Shown piece by piece: positions 50,718 to 59,996 of a DNA stretch of 64,000 nt. This stretch comes from Constantimarinum furrinae (GTDB lineage: Bacteria > Bacteroidota > Bacteroidia > Flavobacteriales > Flavobacteriaceae). Both the position numbers and the translations under genes were made by a program. The stretch is taken from contig NZ_CP052909.1 of the NCBI RefSeq assembly GCF_014295415.1, positions 2,046,001-2,110,000 on the forward strand, given 5' to 3'. Within the stretch, counting starts at the first letter, position 1, and every line of letters starts with the position of its first letter. A model generated the notes under the pieces. It saw only the letters and a list, made by a program, of their open reading frames with translations, was not told where the DNA came from and did not search any database.

Positions 50718-52889
50718 ATGAACACAACTACACGAATTAATTTTATTGCTATTATTTTATTATTACTGCTGAATACGTCTTTCGGCCGGGCACAGACCAT
50801 AGTTTCAGGAGTAATAACGCAGAATAACGGATCGCCAATTGAAGGTGCCAATGTTTATCTGGATGGTACCTATGATGGAGCCTCTACTAGTCCCGATGGA
50901 AGCTTTTCCTTCGAAACTACTGAAACGGGAGTGCAAACGCTTACGGTTTCTTTTGTGTCCTTCGAAACTTTCGTGTTGGCTGCCAATGTTACTGATATGA
51001 AAAATCTGAAGATCGCACTACGTGAAGATGTGAATTCATTGGAAACTGTGGTGATTTCTGCCGGTACTTTTGAAGCAGGAGATAACAGTAAGGTGACAGT
51101 TTTAAAGCCACTGGATGTCGTGACTACGGCCAGTGCTCTGGGAGATTTCGTAGGAGCTCTGCAAACACTTCCGGGGACGACCACGGTGGCAGAAGATGGA
51201 AGACTGTTTGTTAGAGGGGGAGACGCCGGAGAGACTCAGATCTTTATTGATGGGATACGGGTTTTCACTCCGTATTCGCCTACAACGAATAATATTCCTA
51301 CCCGAGGAAGATACAGTCCGTTCCTATTCGATGGCATCACTTTTTCAACCGGGGGTTATTCTGCCGAATACGGTCAGGCATTGTCTTCAGTGTTACTATT
51401 GAATACTATCGATGAGCCGGATCAAGAGAAGACAGAGGTGGCACTTATGACGGTGGGTGGCGGATTGGGAAATACACAAAAATGGAAGAACAGCTCCTTG
51501 AGCGTGAACGCCAGCTATATAAATCTCGCTCCTTACATCGCCCTGTTTCCCGATAGAAATGATTGGGAAAAACCTTTTGAGAATTTTGCGGGAGAAACCG
51601 TATTTCGTCAAAAGTTGGGCAACGGACTTCTAAAATTTTATGCAGCTTTCGATGCGACCAACTTTGAGCTAACTCAGGAGGATATTGATGTTCCCGAAGG
51701 GGTTCACTTTAGCCTTAAAAATAAGAATTTTTACGCTAACGCGAGTTATAGCGGAGATCTAACCGATAGCTGGAAGGTATTCGGAGGCGGAAGTTTCACA
51801 AATTCAAAGAATAATTTTGCAATTATTGACAATAATATAACAGACATCGAAAATTCTGCCCATCTGAAACTAAAAGTTCGCAAACGCTTCAGCAATCGGG
51901 TAAAACTAAATGTAGGTATTGAACAATTTCTAACCGATTTTTCGGAAGATTTCAGCAATTCTGAAATCAATGCACATTTTGGTTACAATAATAACATTAG
52001 CGCAGTTTTTTCGGAAGCAGATATTATCTTTTCCAGAAAATTTGCCATTAAGGGTGGTCTTCGTGGGGAGCATAGTGAGTTGTTTGATGAAACTACTATT
52101 GCACCGCGTGCTTCTTTGGCTTATAAGACCGGCAAGAACAGTCAGTTGTCGATTGCCTATGGCGATTTTTATCAACAACCAAACAATGACGTGCTTAAAT
52201 TTGAAACCCAGTTAACGGCCAGGAAAACGCAACATTATATTGTTAATTATCAATACACTGCAAATAATCGAATTTTTAGAGCAGAAGCCTATCGAAAGGA
52301 TTATACCAACCTGATCACTTTCGATACAGAATTCGAATCATTCGACAGTGCCTTTACGAACGATGGTGATGGATTTGCACAGGGTCTGGATCTGTTCTGG
52401 AGAGATAACGAAAGCATAAAAAACGTCGATTATTGGTTGAGTTATTCGTTGCTGGATACTGAACGAAAATTTAGAAACTATCCCATAAAAGCAACACCAT
52501 CTTTCGCAAATACACACAATTTTTCTGCCGTTGCCAAATACTGGATCGAGGACTGGAAGAGTCAGGTGGGTTTTAGTTATTCGTATAGTAGCGGCCGATC
52601 CTTCACCGACAAGAATATGCCGGGCTTTCTCCAGGCAAAGACCAAGGATTACAACAGCCTTAGTTTAAATTGGGCCTATTTGATCTCCCAGCAGCAGATA
52701 CTCTATTTTTCGGTGAACAATGTCCTTGGATTCAAAAATGTGAACGGTTACCAGTATGCAGCGAGCCCGGATATGAATGGAAACTTTAACCGACGTGCGC
52801 TTCAGCCGGCAGCAGACCAATTTTTCTTCGTTGGTTTTTTCTGGAGTATTAGTGATGATGGCACCGACAATCAGTTGGATAATTTGTAG
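50718..52889 (+). CDS. TonB-dependent outer-membrane receptor
   Basis: A 723-residue receptor: signal peptide (1-25), carboxypeptidase regulatory-like beta domain (about 28-112: VSGVITQNNGSPIEGANVYL), plug (about 115-235, LFVRGGDAGETQIFIDGI) and a 22-strand-type barrel to the C-terminus. It is a little shorter than SusC-type receptors and has no SusD partner gene, so it belongs to the general TonB type and may import a metal chelate, vitamin or other solute. A run of same-strand genes follows and may be co-regulated with it. Confidence 0.92.
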   Translation: MNTTTRINFIAIILLLLLNTSFGRAQTIVSGVITQNNGSPIEGANVYLDGTYDGASTSPDGSFSFETTETGVQTLTVSFVSFETFVLAANVTDMKNLKIALREDVNSLETVVISAGTFEAGDNSKVTVLKPLDVVTTASALGDFVGALQTLPGTTTVAEDGRLFVRGGDAGETQIFIDGIRVFTPYSPTTNNIPTRGRYSPFLFDGITFSTGGYSAEYGQALSSVLLLNTIDEPDQEKTEVALMTVGGGLGNTQKWKNSSLSVNASYINLAPYIALFPDRNDWEKPFENFAGETVFRQKLGNGLLKFYAAFDATNFELTQEDIDVPEGVHFSLKNKNFYANASYSGDLTDSWKVFGGGSFTNSKNNFAIIDNNITDIENSAHLKLKVRKRFSNRVKLNVGIEQFLTDFSEDFSNSEINAHFGYNNNISAVFSEADIIFSRKFAIKGGLRGEHSELFDETTIAPRASLAYKTGKNSQLSIAYGDFYQQPNNDVLKFETQLTARKTQHYIVNYQYTANNRIFRAEAYRKDYTNLITFDTEFESFDSAFTNDGDGFAQGLDLFWRDNESIKNVDYWLSYSLLDTERKFRNYPIKATPSFANTHNFSAVAKYWIEDWKSQVGFSYSYSSGRSFTDKNMPGFLQAKTKDYNSLSLNWAYLISQQQILYFSVNNVLGFKNVNGYQYAASPDMNGNFNRRALQPAADQFFFVGFFWSISDDGTDNQLDNL

Positions 52890-53011
52890 TGAAAGGGATG
52901 TTTTGGATTTCAATTACATTTCATCGGTATTATTCAACAGTTGGGTAGGAAGGTTTTTATTCCGAAGAATGAATAAAAGATATTTGAGCTGTAACTTAAA
53001 AATACTTGATC

Positions 53012-53425
53012 ATGCAAACTGTTCTATTTTATCTCAGCCTTTTATTTGCCACAATAACGCTTAGCGCACAAAACACCATTGTTGTTGATATGCAAAATTT
53101 TGAATCCAATAACGGTACCGTTAGAGTTGGATTATATGATGAAGAAGCAAATTTTCTTGAAAAGGAGATCAAATCCCTCTCTTCAGCGATTTCCGGGAAA
53201 AAAGCAACTGTGACCTTTTCCGGTATTCCCGACGGGGTGTATGCCATATCCTGTTATCACGATGAAGATAACAACGGAGAATTAAAAATGTTCTTCGGAA
53301 TGTTTCCGCTGGAAGATTATGGTACTTCAAACAATGCTCCTGCTCGTTTTGGGCCTCCAAAATGGTCGGATGCCAAATTTGAAGTAAAGGGAGGGGAGAC
53401 CAAAAAATTTACTATTTATTTATAA
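53012..53425 (+). CDS. DUF2141 domain exported protein
   Basis: A 137-residue protein with a signal peptide (1-19, ending LSAQ) and a beta-sandwich DUF2141 domain: GTVRVGLYDEEANFL, IPDGVYAISCYHDEDNNGELKMFFG near 70-95 and PPKWSDAKFEVKGGETKKF. The start is ATG 53012, not the TTG at 53006. The role is not known; in Bacteroidota the gene often lies beside TonB-dependent receptors, as here. Its stop codon overlaps the start of a 42-residue gene by one base. Confidence 0.87.
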   Translation: MQTVLFYLSLLFATITLSAQNTIVVDMQNFESNNGTVRVGLYDEEANFLEKEIKSLSSAISGKKATVTFSGIPDGVYAISCYHDEDNNGELKMFFGMFPLEDYGTSNNAPARFGPPKWSDAKFEVKGGETKKFTIYL

Positions 53426-53553
53426 TGACTAAAATCATGTTAGGAATTCTTTTACATAAACAAAAGAAATACAAAACTTTAAAAATCCTGTTAGCGGTAT
53501 CAACATTTTTGTTATTATCGGGAGGTATCCTTTTTATAATCTTTAACGCGTAG
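53425..53553 (+). CDS. Small membrane peptide, 42 residues (candidate gene)
   Basis: A short frame from ATG 53425 to TAG 53551-53553. The stop codon of DUF2141 and this start are joined as TAATG, a typical coupling signal. The peptide has a basic N-terminal half (KQKKYKTLK) and a single hydrophobic helix (about 22-41), ending FIIFNA. It fits a small membrane regulator or partner. Coupling and composition support it; its length makes it uncertain. It ends four bases before the next start. Confidence 0.5.
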   Translation: MTKIMLGILLHKQKKYKTLKILLAVSTFLLLSGGILFIIFNA

Positions 53554-53557
53554 CATC

Positions 53558-54187
53558 ATGAAAAATTCAATACTTATTTTATGCTTTTTACTGTTTTCTG
53601 CCTCAGGGATGGGTCAGTCGAAATATCAAACCGGAATGCAACAAGCTTTTGAGCTTTGGGGAGCCGATAAGCCCTGGGAAGCGGCAAATTTATTTGAACG
53701 CATTGCCCAAGCCGAACCGGACAATTGGTTGCCTTCTTTTTACGTAGCACAGATCAATGTTTTGTATAGTTTCTCTGAAAAGAATAAGGAAAAACTAACA
53801 GCACAGCTCAATAAGGCGAGGGATTTTATCAATGATGCCAAGGCGCTCTCACCAAACAACCCTGAAATTCTTGTGCTCGATGCGCAGTGGTACACGGCCT
53901 GGATCGTTTTTGACGGTCAACAGTATGGTATGAAGTATTCTCAGAAAACAACACAGTTATATCAGGAAGCAAAAAAGATCGCTCCGGATAACCCTAGAGT
54001 GGTTTTAGGAAACGCCGAATGGGCAATTGGATCTGCCCGTTTTTTCGGTCAGCCGGTAGATCAGTTCTGCGGAGAGCTGGAGCGGGCCGTCGAACTTTTT
54101 GCTACCTTTAAGCCTGAAGGAGAATTTTATCCCAGAGGTGGGGGAGATCATGCCCGGGAAGTTTTGGAAGCCAATTGTAAAAAATAA
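53558..54187 (+). CDS. Exported TPR-like protein
   Basis: A 209-residue protein with a signal peptide (1-19) and helical repeats resembling TPRs: QQAFELWGADKPWEAANLFER near 27-48 and later PNNPEILVLDAQWYTAWI, PDNPRVVLGNAEWAIGSA. The C-terminus contains EGEFYPRGGGDHAREVLEANC. The family appears in Bacteroidota but no function is known to me. It lies between the 42-residue gene and the histidine kinase gene, two bases before the latter, and probably belongs to the same operon. Confidence 0.75.
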   Translation: MKNSILILCFLLFSASGMGQSKYQTGMQQAFELWGADKPWEAANLFERIAQAEPDNWLPSFYVAQINVLYSFSEKNKEKLTAQLNKARDFINDAKALSPNNPEILVLDAQWYTAWIVFDGQQYGMKYSQKTTQLYQEAKKIAPDNPRVVLGNAEWAIGSARFFGQPVDQFCGELERAVELFATFKPEGEFYPRGGGDHAREVLEANCKK

Positions 54188-54189
54188 TA

Positions 54190-55518
54190 ATGAAGCATTT
54201 AATCAAGGAATTTGGGAAAGCTGTTTTTATAGGGCTCTGTATCTTTCTGGTATTGGGGATCATTCAATACTTGAATGGCTATCGTTTTGATGATCCTACA
54301 GAAGTGCTTATTTCCTTTGCATTCAATCAGGCATACACTATAGTATTGTATCTGGGAAATTCCTATTTCTTTGAGTATTTGTTAAAAAGACACCCCAAAG
54401 ACCTGTTTAAGACAGAGCACATAATTAAGGGATTTACGGGTGGGATATTGATCTCACTTACAGGAATGATCTTAGTTCGATTTGTTTCTGTGGTATTAAT
54501 TCAGAGAATTTCGTTTTCTGAATTCGTAGAAGAGGAGCGCGCTGCTTATTACTATGTTGGTCTTATTATTTCGGTAGTAGTACTCATAGTGTTTTATGCG
54601 TTCTATTACTACAAGCACACCCAACAGAATAAATTAAAAGAGCAAAAGATCATTGCCGGTGCTGCCTCAGCCAAATTTGATGCACTTAAAAATCAGTTAG
54701 ATCCTCACTTTCTGTTTAACAGCCTGAATGTACTTACCAGTCTTATTGAAGAGAATCCAGAAGCTGCTACGCAGTTTACTACAGCCTTAAGCAAGGTGTA
54801 CCGCTATGTGCTGGAGCAAAAGAATAAACAACTGGTTACTGTGACAGAGGAACTGAAATTCGCACAATTGTATATGTCACTTATCAATATGCGTTTTGAA
54901 GACAGTATAATTTTTACGGTCCCCAAACAATTAAGCAATCCTGAAGCTCGGGTGGTTCCGTTATCGCTTCAGTTAATACTGGAAAATGCTGTGAAGCACA
55001 ATACGGTAACTCCGTTAAGAAAACTTCATATTACAATAAGTGAAAAGGACGGTAATTTAGTAGTCGCCAATAATATTCAGCCAAAACAGGTAGTAAAAGA
55101 AAGCAGTGGTGTCGGACTTCAGAATATAAAACAGCGCTACTTTTTACTCACCGATCGTCCGGTGAGAATAGATAAGAACGAAAAAGAATTCAGCATAGCA
55201 ATCCCTATGTTAACCAAAGAAACTATGACAATGAAAACACAAGAATCATATATTTCAGAAAAGAAATACGAACGCGCCAAAAAGCAGGTGGAAGAACTAA
55301 AGGGCTTTTATGCTCACCTTACGATCTACTTAATTATGGTGCCTATCTTTATTTATCTCAACTACCGCAGTGGCGGATTTCCATGGGCAATTTTTCCGAT
55401 CGTTGGCTGGGGTATGGGAGTAGGCGGACATGCCATGGAGGTATACGGTTATAACCCCTTTCTGGGCAAAGACTGGGAGGAACGGAAGATAAGGGAATTT
55501 ATGGATAAGGAAGAATAA
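54190..55518 (+). CDS. LytS-type sensor histidine kinase with C-terminal 2TM domain
   Basis: A 442-residue membrane kinase. Four hydrophobic segments (about 10-150) precede a His_kinase domain, with the phosphoacceptor histidine in QLDPHFLFNSLN near 172-183, and a HATPase domain (LILENAVKHNTV, GVGLQNIKQRY). Unusually, a 2TM domain follows (about 350-440: KKYERAKKQVEELKGFYAHL, then GWGMGVGGHAMEV and GKDWEERKIREFM), the same domain as the two next genes. The LytTR regulator downstream is the obvious partner. The fusion suggests that the 2TM modules work with this kinase. Confidence 0.87.
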   Translation: MKHLIKEFGKAVFIGLCIFLVLGIIQYLNGYRFDDPTEVLISFAFNQAYTIVLYLGNSYFFEYLLKRHPKDLFKTEHIIKGFTGGILISLTGMILVRFVSVVLIQRISFSEFVEEERAAYYYVGLIISVVVLIVFYAFYYYKHTQQNKLKEQKIIAGAASAKFDALKNQLDPHFLFNSLNVLTSLIEENPEAATQFTTALSKVYRYVLEQKNKQLVTVTEELKFAQLYMSLINMRFEDSIIFTVPKQLSNPEARVVPLSLQLILENAVKHNTVTPLRKLHITISEKDGNLVVANNIQPKQVVKESSGVGLQNIKQRYFLLTDRPVRIDKNEKEFSIAIPMLTKETMTMKTQESYISEKKYERAKKQVEELKGFYAHLTIYLIMVPIFIYLNYRSGGFPWAIFPIVGWGMGVGGHAMEVYGYNPFLGKDWEERKIREFMDKEE

Positions 55519-55610
55519 ATTACAATTGAGAAAGAAAATTTGACAGTTGAGTACGTTAGGTTTTAAATTAAAAAATTCTGAAAGTACTTTTATGGTATAA
55601 TTAAGCAAAT

Positions 55611-55919
55611 ATGGAATCACACGAGAAAGAAAACAAATATATACGTGCCAAAGAGCGTGTAAGGGAGATCAGAAAATTTTATACCAATTTAATGTTCTAT
55701 ATAGTGTTTATTACTGCACTCGCGGGATTAAACTACTATACCAATGAGCTGCGTTATCCTTGGTTTTTATGGGCCGCACTGGGATGGGGGATAGGATTGA
55801 TATTTCAAGCCTTTAAAGCCTTCCATTGGTTGCCTTTTATGGGTAAGGATTGGGAGGATAAGAAGATAAAGGAGCTTATGGAGAAAGAAAAGGAAACCAA
55901 CGAAACACGATGGAATTAA
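55611..55919 (+). CDS. 2TM domain protein, copy 1
   Basis: A 102-residue protein made of one 2TM domain: a charged helix ENKYIRAKERVREIRKFYTNL, two membrane helices with a short loop, a GWGIGLIFQAFKAF turn and the end pattern GKDWEDKKIKELMEKEK. Function of the domain is unknown. It lies 92 bases after the kinase, perhaps with its own promoter, and its end overlaps or abuts the next gene. It resembles the tail of the kinase closely. Confidence 0.85.
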   Translation: MESHEKENKYIRAKERVREIRKFYTNLMFYIVFITALAGLNYYTNELRYPWFLWAALGWGIGLIFQAFKAFHWLPFMGKDWEDKKIKELMEKEKETNETRWN

Positions 55920-55930
55920 TACAGCATCTT

Positions 55931-56272
55931 ATGAAAACTGAAGAAGAATCAAAATATCAGCGTGCCAAGAAAAAAGTAAAGGAAATTAAAGGGTTCTATT
56001 CCCACCTAACTGTTTATGTTGTCATAAATGTATTGTTGATCTGTATGCATCTGGGTGTATTTCACAAGGGGATACTGGAGTTGAACATTCCAAGTTGGTC
56101 TATGTTTACCACACCCTTCTTTTGGGGTATCGGCCTAACCGCTCACGGCCTTCATGTATTTCAGGACAGGTTTCGGTTTTTACGCCAGTGGGAGGAACGT
56201 AAAATTCAGCAAATTCTCAAAAAGGAAGAAGATGAAATGAAAAGAACCACCCGGGACGATGTTGAATTTTAA
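55931..56272 (+). CDS. 2TM domain protein, copy 2
   Basis: A 113-residue 2TM protein: EESKYQRAKKKVKEIKGFYSHL, two membrane helices, GIGLTAHGLHVF and QWEERKIQQILKKEEDE. I start at ATG 55931; an ATG at 55910 would overlap the stop of copy 1 and add seven residues, and either is possible. It is the third copy of this domain in a row, after the kinase tail and copy 1. A response-regulator gene begins 48 bases further on. Confidence 0.83.
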   Translation: MKTEEESKYQRAKKKVKEIKGFYSHLTVYVVINVLLICMHLGVFHKGILELNIPSWSMFTTPFFWGIGLTAHGLHVFQDRFRFLRQWEERKIQQILKKEEDEMKRTTRDDVEF

Positions 56273-56320
56273 CCGCATATACTGAAAAGTTTACGAATAC
56301 CGAAAAATACTAAAACAACC

Positions 56321-57076
56321 ATGAAGGTATTGATCATTGAAGACGAAAAACCCTCTGCCAGACGTTTGCAGCGCATGCTTAATAAATTGGATGTCCAGGT
56401 AGACCAAATGTTGCATAGCGTTGAAGAATCTAAGGAATGGTTCTCGAAAAATATACACCCCGACCTTATCTTTCTGGATATTCAGTTAAGTGACGGCCTC
56501 TCCTTCGAGATCTTCGATTCGGTAGAGGTAAAGAGTGCGATCATTTTTACGACGGCCTTCGATGAATATGCGCTTCAGGCGTTTAAATTAAACAGTATCG
56601 ATTATCTGTTGAAACCTATTGATGAGGAGGAGTTAAGCACGGCGGTTACTAAATACAGATCATTGAAACCAAAGGAGCAGGCTATACAGCTTAATTTTGA
56701 TGATATTAAAAAATTGTTGGTTAATCCTGTAGAACGGGAATATAAAAAAAGGTTTACCACTAAGATCGGACAGCACATTAAAATGATCCCGGTCGACGAG
56801 ATAGAATGTGTGTATTCTGAAAACAAGGGAACCTATGCCCATACGGTAGAGGGAAGAGATTATCTGCTGGACACCACGCTGGAGCAGTTGGAGGAAGAAC
56901 TGGAGCCCGAATTATTCTTTCGCATTAATCGAAAATTCTTTGTGAATATTAATGCTATTCGCGATATCATTTCCTATACAAATTCTCGGCTACAATTAAA
57001 ACTAAACAGTTATAAAGAGCAAGAGGTCATAGTGGCGCGTGAGAAGGTTCGGGACTTTAAACTATGGTTGGAATAG
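56321..57076 (+). CDS. LytTR-family response regulator
   Basis: A 251-residue regulator with a receiver domain (about 1-120; phosphoacceptor Asp in LIFLDIQL near 55, the DEKPSA acidic pocket at 9-14, and the KPID lysine near 104) and a C-terminal LytTR DNA-binding domain (about 145-250; IKMIPVDEIECVYSENKGTY, LEEELEPELFFRINRKFFVN). The LytS-type kinase just upstream is the probable partner. Targets may include the TonB receptor run; that is inference. The last gene of the plus-strand run. Confidence 0.93.
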   Translation: MKVLIIEDEKPSARRLQRMLNKLDVQVDQMLHSVEESKEWFSKNIHPDLIFLDIQLSDGLSFEIFDSVEVKSAIIFTTAFDEYALQAFKLNSIDYLLKPIDEEELSTAVTKYRSLKPKEQAIQLNFDDIKKLLVNPVEREYKKRFTTKIGQHIKMIPVDEIECVYSENKGTYAHTVEGRDYLLDTTLEQLEEELEPELFFRINRKFFVNINAIRDIISYTNSRLQLKLNSYKEQEVIVAREKVRDFKLWLE

Positions 57077-57077
57077 G

Positions 57078-57887
57078 CTACTTTGTCGCGATCACTTCTA
57101 TCATCATAGGGCAGGACAAGGTAGTCGCCGGATCTTTTTCGAGTAGGGAAAGATCATGTAATGCGGCCTTCACTTCTTCTTGGGTCAAATAGCCCACTTC
57201 CTGAAGCCTTGGAAAATAACTGTGATAAAAGGTCTTTGGCCATTGCCAGTTCAATTCTTTGGGTGTAGCCAGTTTTTGCATTAGGCGCAAGGAACTAATT
57301 TCCATCCCCATTTCGGTAAGCATTTTAGGCAGGTATCGTCCTATATCGATTTCACCCTCTGAATCCTTAAAGCTTTGCAGGGACGCATTGATAGCTGTTG
57401 CGAGTCCGGGTAGTTGTGGCTCGATCTGGTGGGTAGACCAATCGTAATATTCGTGGATCACCATTTTTCCACCGGGTTTTAAAGCGGTATATACCTTATC
57501 GAGTATCTCACCGGGATTGGATAACCAGGCGAGGGCCCAACGACAGTACATTCCGTCCAGACTGTGATCTTCAAGCTTCATTTGGTTAAAATCTGCACTT
57601 ACGCCTTCAATATTTAAGTTGTAGAGTCTGGAAACTTCATTGAGATAACGAATAAAGTGGTCGGATTTGTCAATTCCAATAACTTTTCCGTCATTGCCTA
57701 CCATATATGCCAATTCCTTGGTGCAAAATCCGGGACCGCATCCCAGGTCAAGCAATGTTTGACCACCATTAAAACCGGCGAGTTCCCAGCCTTTTTGGGC
57801 TTCACTGGCCCATACCTGATGTTGTACCCCAAGACGGTGTAATTCGACTACATCGGTACCTAAAATATATTCGTTTTGTTCTTTCAT
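57078..57887 (-). CDS. Class I SAM-dependent methyltransferase
   Basis: A 269-residue enzyme with SAM-binding motif I LLDLGCGPGFCTKELA (about 45-60), motif II VIGIDKSDHFIRYL near 74-87, and a Rossmann-type core to about 170. The C-terminal half is helical and holds the substrate site, so the substrate is unknown. It overlaps the LETM1-like gene start region by four bases, so the two are co-transcribed. It converges on the LytTR gene with one base between stops. Confidence 0.85.
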   Translation of the reverse strand: MKEQNEYILGTDVVELHRLGVQHQVWASEAQKGWELAGFNGGQTLLDLGCGPGFCTKELAYMVGNDGKVIGIDKSDHFIRYLNEVSRLYNLNIEGVSADFNQMKLEDHSLDGMYCRWALAWLSNPGEILDKVYTALKPGGKMVIHEYYDWSTHQIEPQLPGLATAINASLQSFKDSEGEIDIGRYLPKMLTEMGMEISSLRLMQKLATPKELNWQWPKTFYHSYFPRLQEVGYLTQEEVKAALHDLSLLEKDPATTLSCPMMIEVIATK

Positions 57888-59095
57888 GGTTTTTTGTTGT
57901 CAATGCGATTTTCATTAAAAGCAGAAGGTAAAAGTTTCGGAATAAATTTTACCAAAAGCGGGAGTAGCACAGCGCCGCCGGGTAATAGAAAAATAGTAAG
58001 CGACGGAATGGTCTTGCAAATATCGAGAAGTTGCTCCTTAACCTTGTTCTTTTCTTCAGGACTAAGGTCTCTCACGGTTGAATGAGTAAGTAAAACCAGT
58101 AGTTCACCACTTTCTTCCAGTTCTAAAATTAGGCGATTTTTATTCCGAAGAATAAGCAATTTTACGGTAGAAGCATTCTGTTTGTAAAATTGTTTTACCG
58201 GATTGGAATATTCAAATAAGGTTATGTGCTGGGTATGTTTTTCGGAAAAATCCTTTAAGGCCTGAAGGCTTTCAGAGAGAACTTCAAGTTGTAAGCCCAT
58301 GGTATTGACCAATTGCTGAAGAAAATCAAATTCATCTTCATCCATTTCCCGATCATCCCAAACGGCTATAGCACAGATATCGATTAGATATTTCTTTTCC
58401 AGATAGGTCAATGCTGAAAGTGTTCCCATTGCCTTTACAGACGGAAGTTTGGAGGAAGATGCTTCGCTGAGATATTCAGAAGAAGACTCGAACAATTCTA
58501 TTAGCAGGTTATCATATTTCTTTTTCTTCTTTTTTGACTTCAACGCCAGAATGCAGCATGAGATTACCGTATTTTCAAAATCCTGGGCGAATTGCTTAAC
58601 CGATGATGGTGTCTTAAGCCAGTTCTTAAATGCAAATACATCGATATAAAGCAGCGCATAGGTTAATAAGGTCGTTGAGTTTTTTTTTAAGGACGAATTA
58701 GTTTCCTGAAGTCTGGCAGAAAGTATGCGTTCCAGATTTGCTGTAGGACTGTTAGTGAGTGACAACTTTTTAAAGAAACCGGACTTTCCTTTTTCAAGCT
58801 TCTTGTAAAAAGAAACCATGGCCGGGATCGCCATACTAATATCTTCTTCCTCATGTAATGAGGTATAGGTGAATAATAAGGTATGGAATAGGTTGACCTT
58901 AGTAAATTCCTCTTTTGTAAGTTGAAGGCTACTTACCTTTTCTTTTACATTTGCTGCGGCTGATACCCCGTAAACGAAACCGGTGGTACGCATAGCGCAG
59001 TAAAACTCATTTTCGGAATTATAAGGTGTTATTAGTTTCTCTTTACCAAAGTGGTTAAGGAATTTCGGTATCCAATCTGATGCAGATGGGTTCAT
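57884..59095 (-). CDS. LETM1-related protein (biofilm-associated type)
   Basis: A 403-residue largely helical protein. The C-terminal stretch PSLTIFLLPGGAVLLPLLVK followed by FIPKLLPSAF resembles the hydrophobic segment of LETM1 proteins, and the whole fits the flavobacterial 'LETM1-related biofilm-associated' family as I know it. A lysine run KSKKKKKKY appears near 200. Ion transport as in mitochondrial LETM1 is not supported by other features, and the biofilm link comes from the family name only. It overlaps the methyltransferase gene by four bases. Confidence 0.75.
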   Translation of the reverse strand: MNPSASDWIPKFLNHFGKEKLITPYNSENEFYCAMRTTGFVYGVSAAANVKEKVSSLQLTKEEFTKVNLFHTLLFTYTSLHEEEDISMAIPAMVSFYKKLEKGKSGFFKKLSLTNSPTANLERILSARLQETNSSLKKNSTTLLTYALLYIDVFAFKNWLKTPSSVKQFAQDFENTVISCCILALKSKKKKKKYDNLLIELFESSSEYLSEASSSKLPSVKAMGTLSALTYLEKKYLIDICAIAVWDDREMDEDEFDFLQQLVNTMGLQLEVLSESLQALKDFSEKHTQHITLFEYSNPVKQFYKQNASTVKLLILRNKNRLILELEESGELLVLLTHSTVRDLSPEEKNKVKEQLLDICKTIPSLTIFLLPGGAVLLPLLVKFIPKLLPSAFNENRIDNKKP

Positions 59096-59202
59096 TATGA
59101 AAATTGATTGTTTTTTCAGAACTTCGGCAGTTAGTAAACGTCGCCACTTATCGCGAAGTTAGACGTTAACAAAAGATTAACGGCATTGATAAAACCGTAT
59201 CT

Positions 59203-59210
59203 TACTTTTG
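59203..59210 (+). promoter_or_regulatory. -7 element upstream of the DUF4331 gene
   Basis: TACTTTTG fits TAnnTTTG, 51 bases before ATG 59262. The nearest TTG upstream is 14 bases away, shorter than the normal spacer, so either the -33 is poor or the promoter needs an activator or alternative sigma factor. Confidence 0.42.
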
Positions 59211-59261
59211 AACGTATATAAAACCGAACAAGTAAAAATAATTAATTAAAAAACTTCCATT

Positions 59262-59972
59262 ATGAAAAAAACAAAATTTTTTGTTGCAATTGCGGGAATA
59301 GGATTAGCTGTGCTGTCTGTATTCTTTATTGCAGCAGATCACATTGATTCGCCTGCAGTTGCCGGTACTACTACCGACATAGCAGACTTATACGCGTTTC
59401 AAGGTGATAATCCGAATAATACGGTTTTTATAGCAACCCTTCAGGGGCCTTTAACACCCGGAAATGTTACTACGAATGCAGAATTTGATGAGGATGTGGT
59501 TGTCGAATTCAATATCGACAACACGGGTGACTTTGTGGAAGATCTTGTTATACAGGTTATAAAACGAGGAGACTCTATGTACTTTTTCGGTCCGGCTGCT
59601 CCTGCAGAAACGGGATTAAACAGTACCATACTTACCAGCGCTACAAGAAATAGTGTAAAGATATCGACCAATAGTGATGTACAGACCAGCAGTAATAATG
59701 GAATGAGCTTTTTTGCAGGACCAAGACGAGATGCCTTTTATTTCGACTTTAACCGGTTTAACGAAGTAATTTCCGGAGCCGTGGCTCCCGAAGGATTTTT
59801 ACCACCGGGGCAGGCAGAAGATTTCTTTCTCGATCTAAACGTATTAGCTATTGCTGTAGAAGTCCCTAACGGAATGTTGGGAACGGCACCTGCACACGTT
59901 GGAGGACTCGTTGGGATTAACGGTTTGCCGCCATCGTATAACGTTTGGGTATCGGCAAAGAGAAAGCAATAA
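59262..59972 (+). CDS. DUF4331 family exported protein
   Basis: A 236-residue protein with an N-terminal signal or anchor segment (about 5-24) and the DUF4331 opening AADHIDSPAVAGTTTDIADLY. Later stretches include FFAGPRRDAFYFDFNRF and FFLDLNVLAIAVEVP, both typical. It is shorter than most DUF4331 proteins: the family's usual second half is missing here and appears in the next gene. The family has no assigned function. It heads a three-gene run with the two proteins downstream. Confidence 0.88.
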   Translation: MKKTKFFVAIAGIGLAVLSVFFIAADHIDSPAVAGTTTDIADLYAFQGDNPNNTVFIATLQGPLTPGNVTTNAEFDEDVVVEFNIDNTGDFVEDLVIQVIKRGDSMYFFGPAAPAETGLNSTILTSATRNSVKISTNSDVQTSSNNGMSFFAGPRRDAFYFDFNRFNEVISGAVAPEGFLPPGQAEDFFLDLNVLAIAVEVPNGMLGTAPAHVGGLVGINGLPPSYNVWVSAKRKQ

Positions 59973-59996
59973 AATATAACTAAAAAAACATTAAAA

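Noticed and set aside
53169-53360. 63-residue minus-strand frame opposite DUF2141
   Set aside because: Antisense shadow of a well-supported gene, with no start context.
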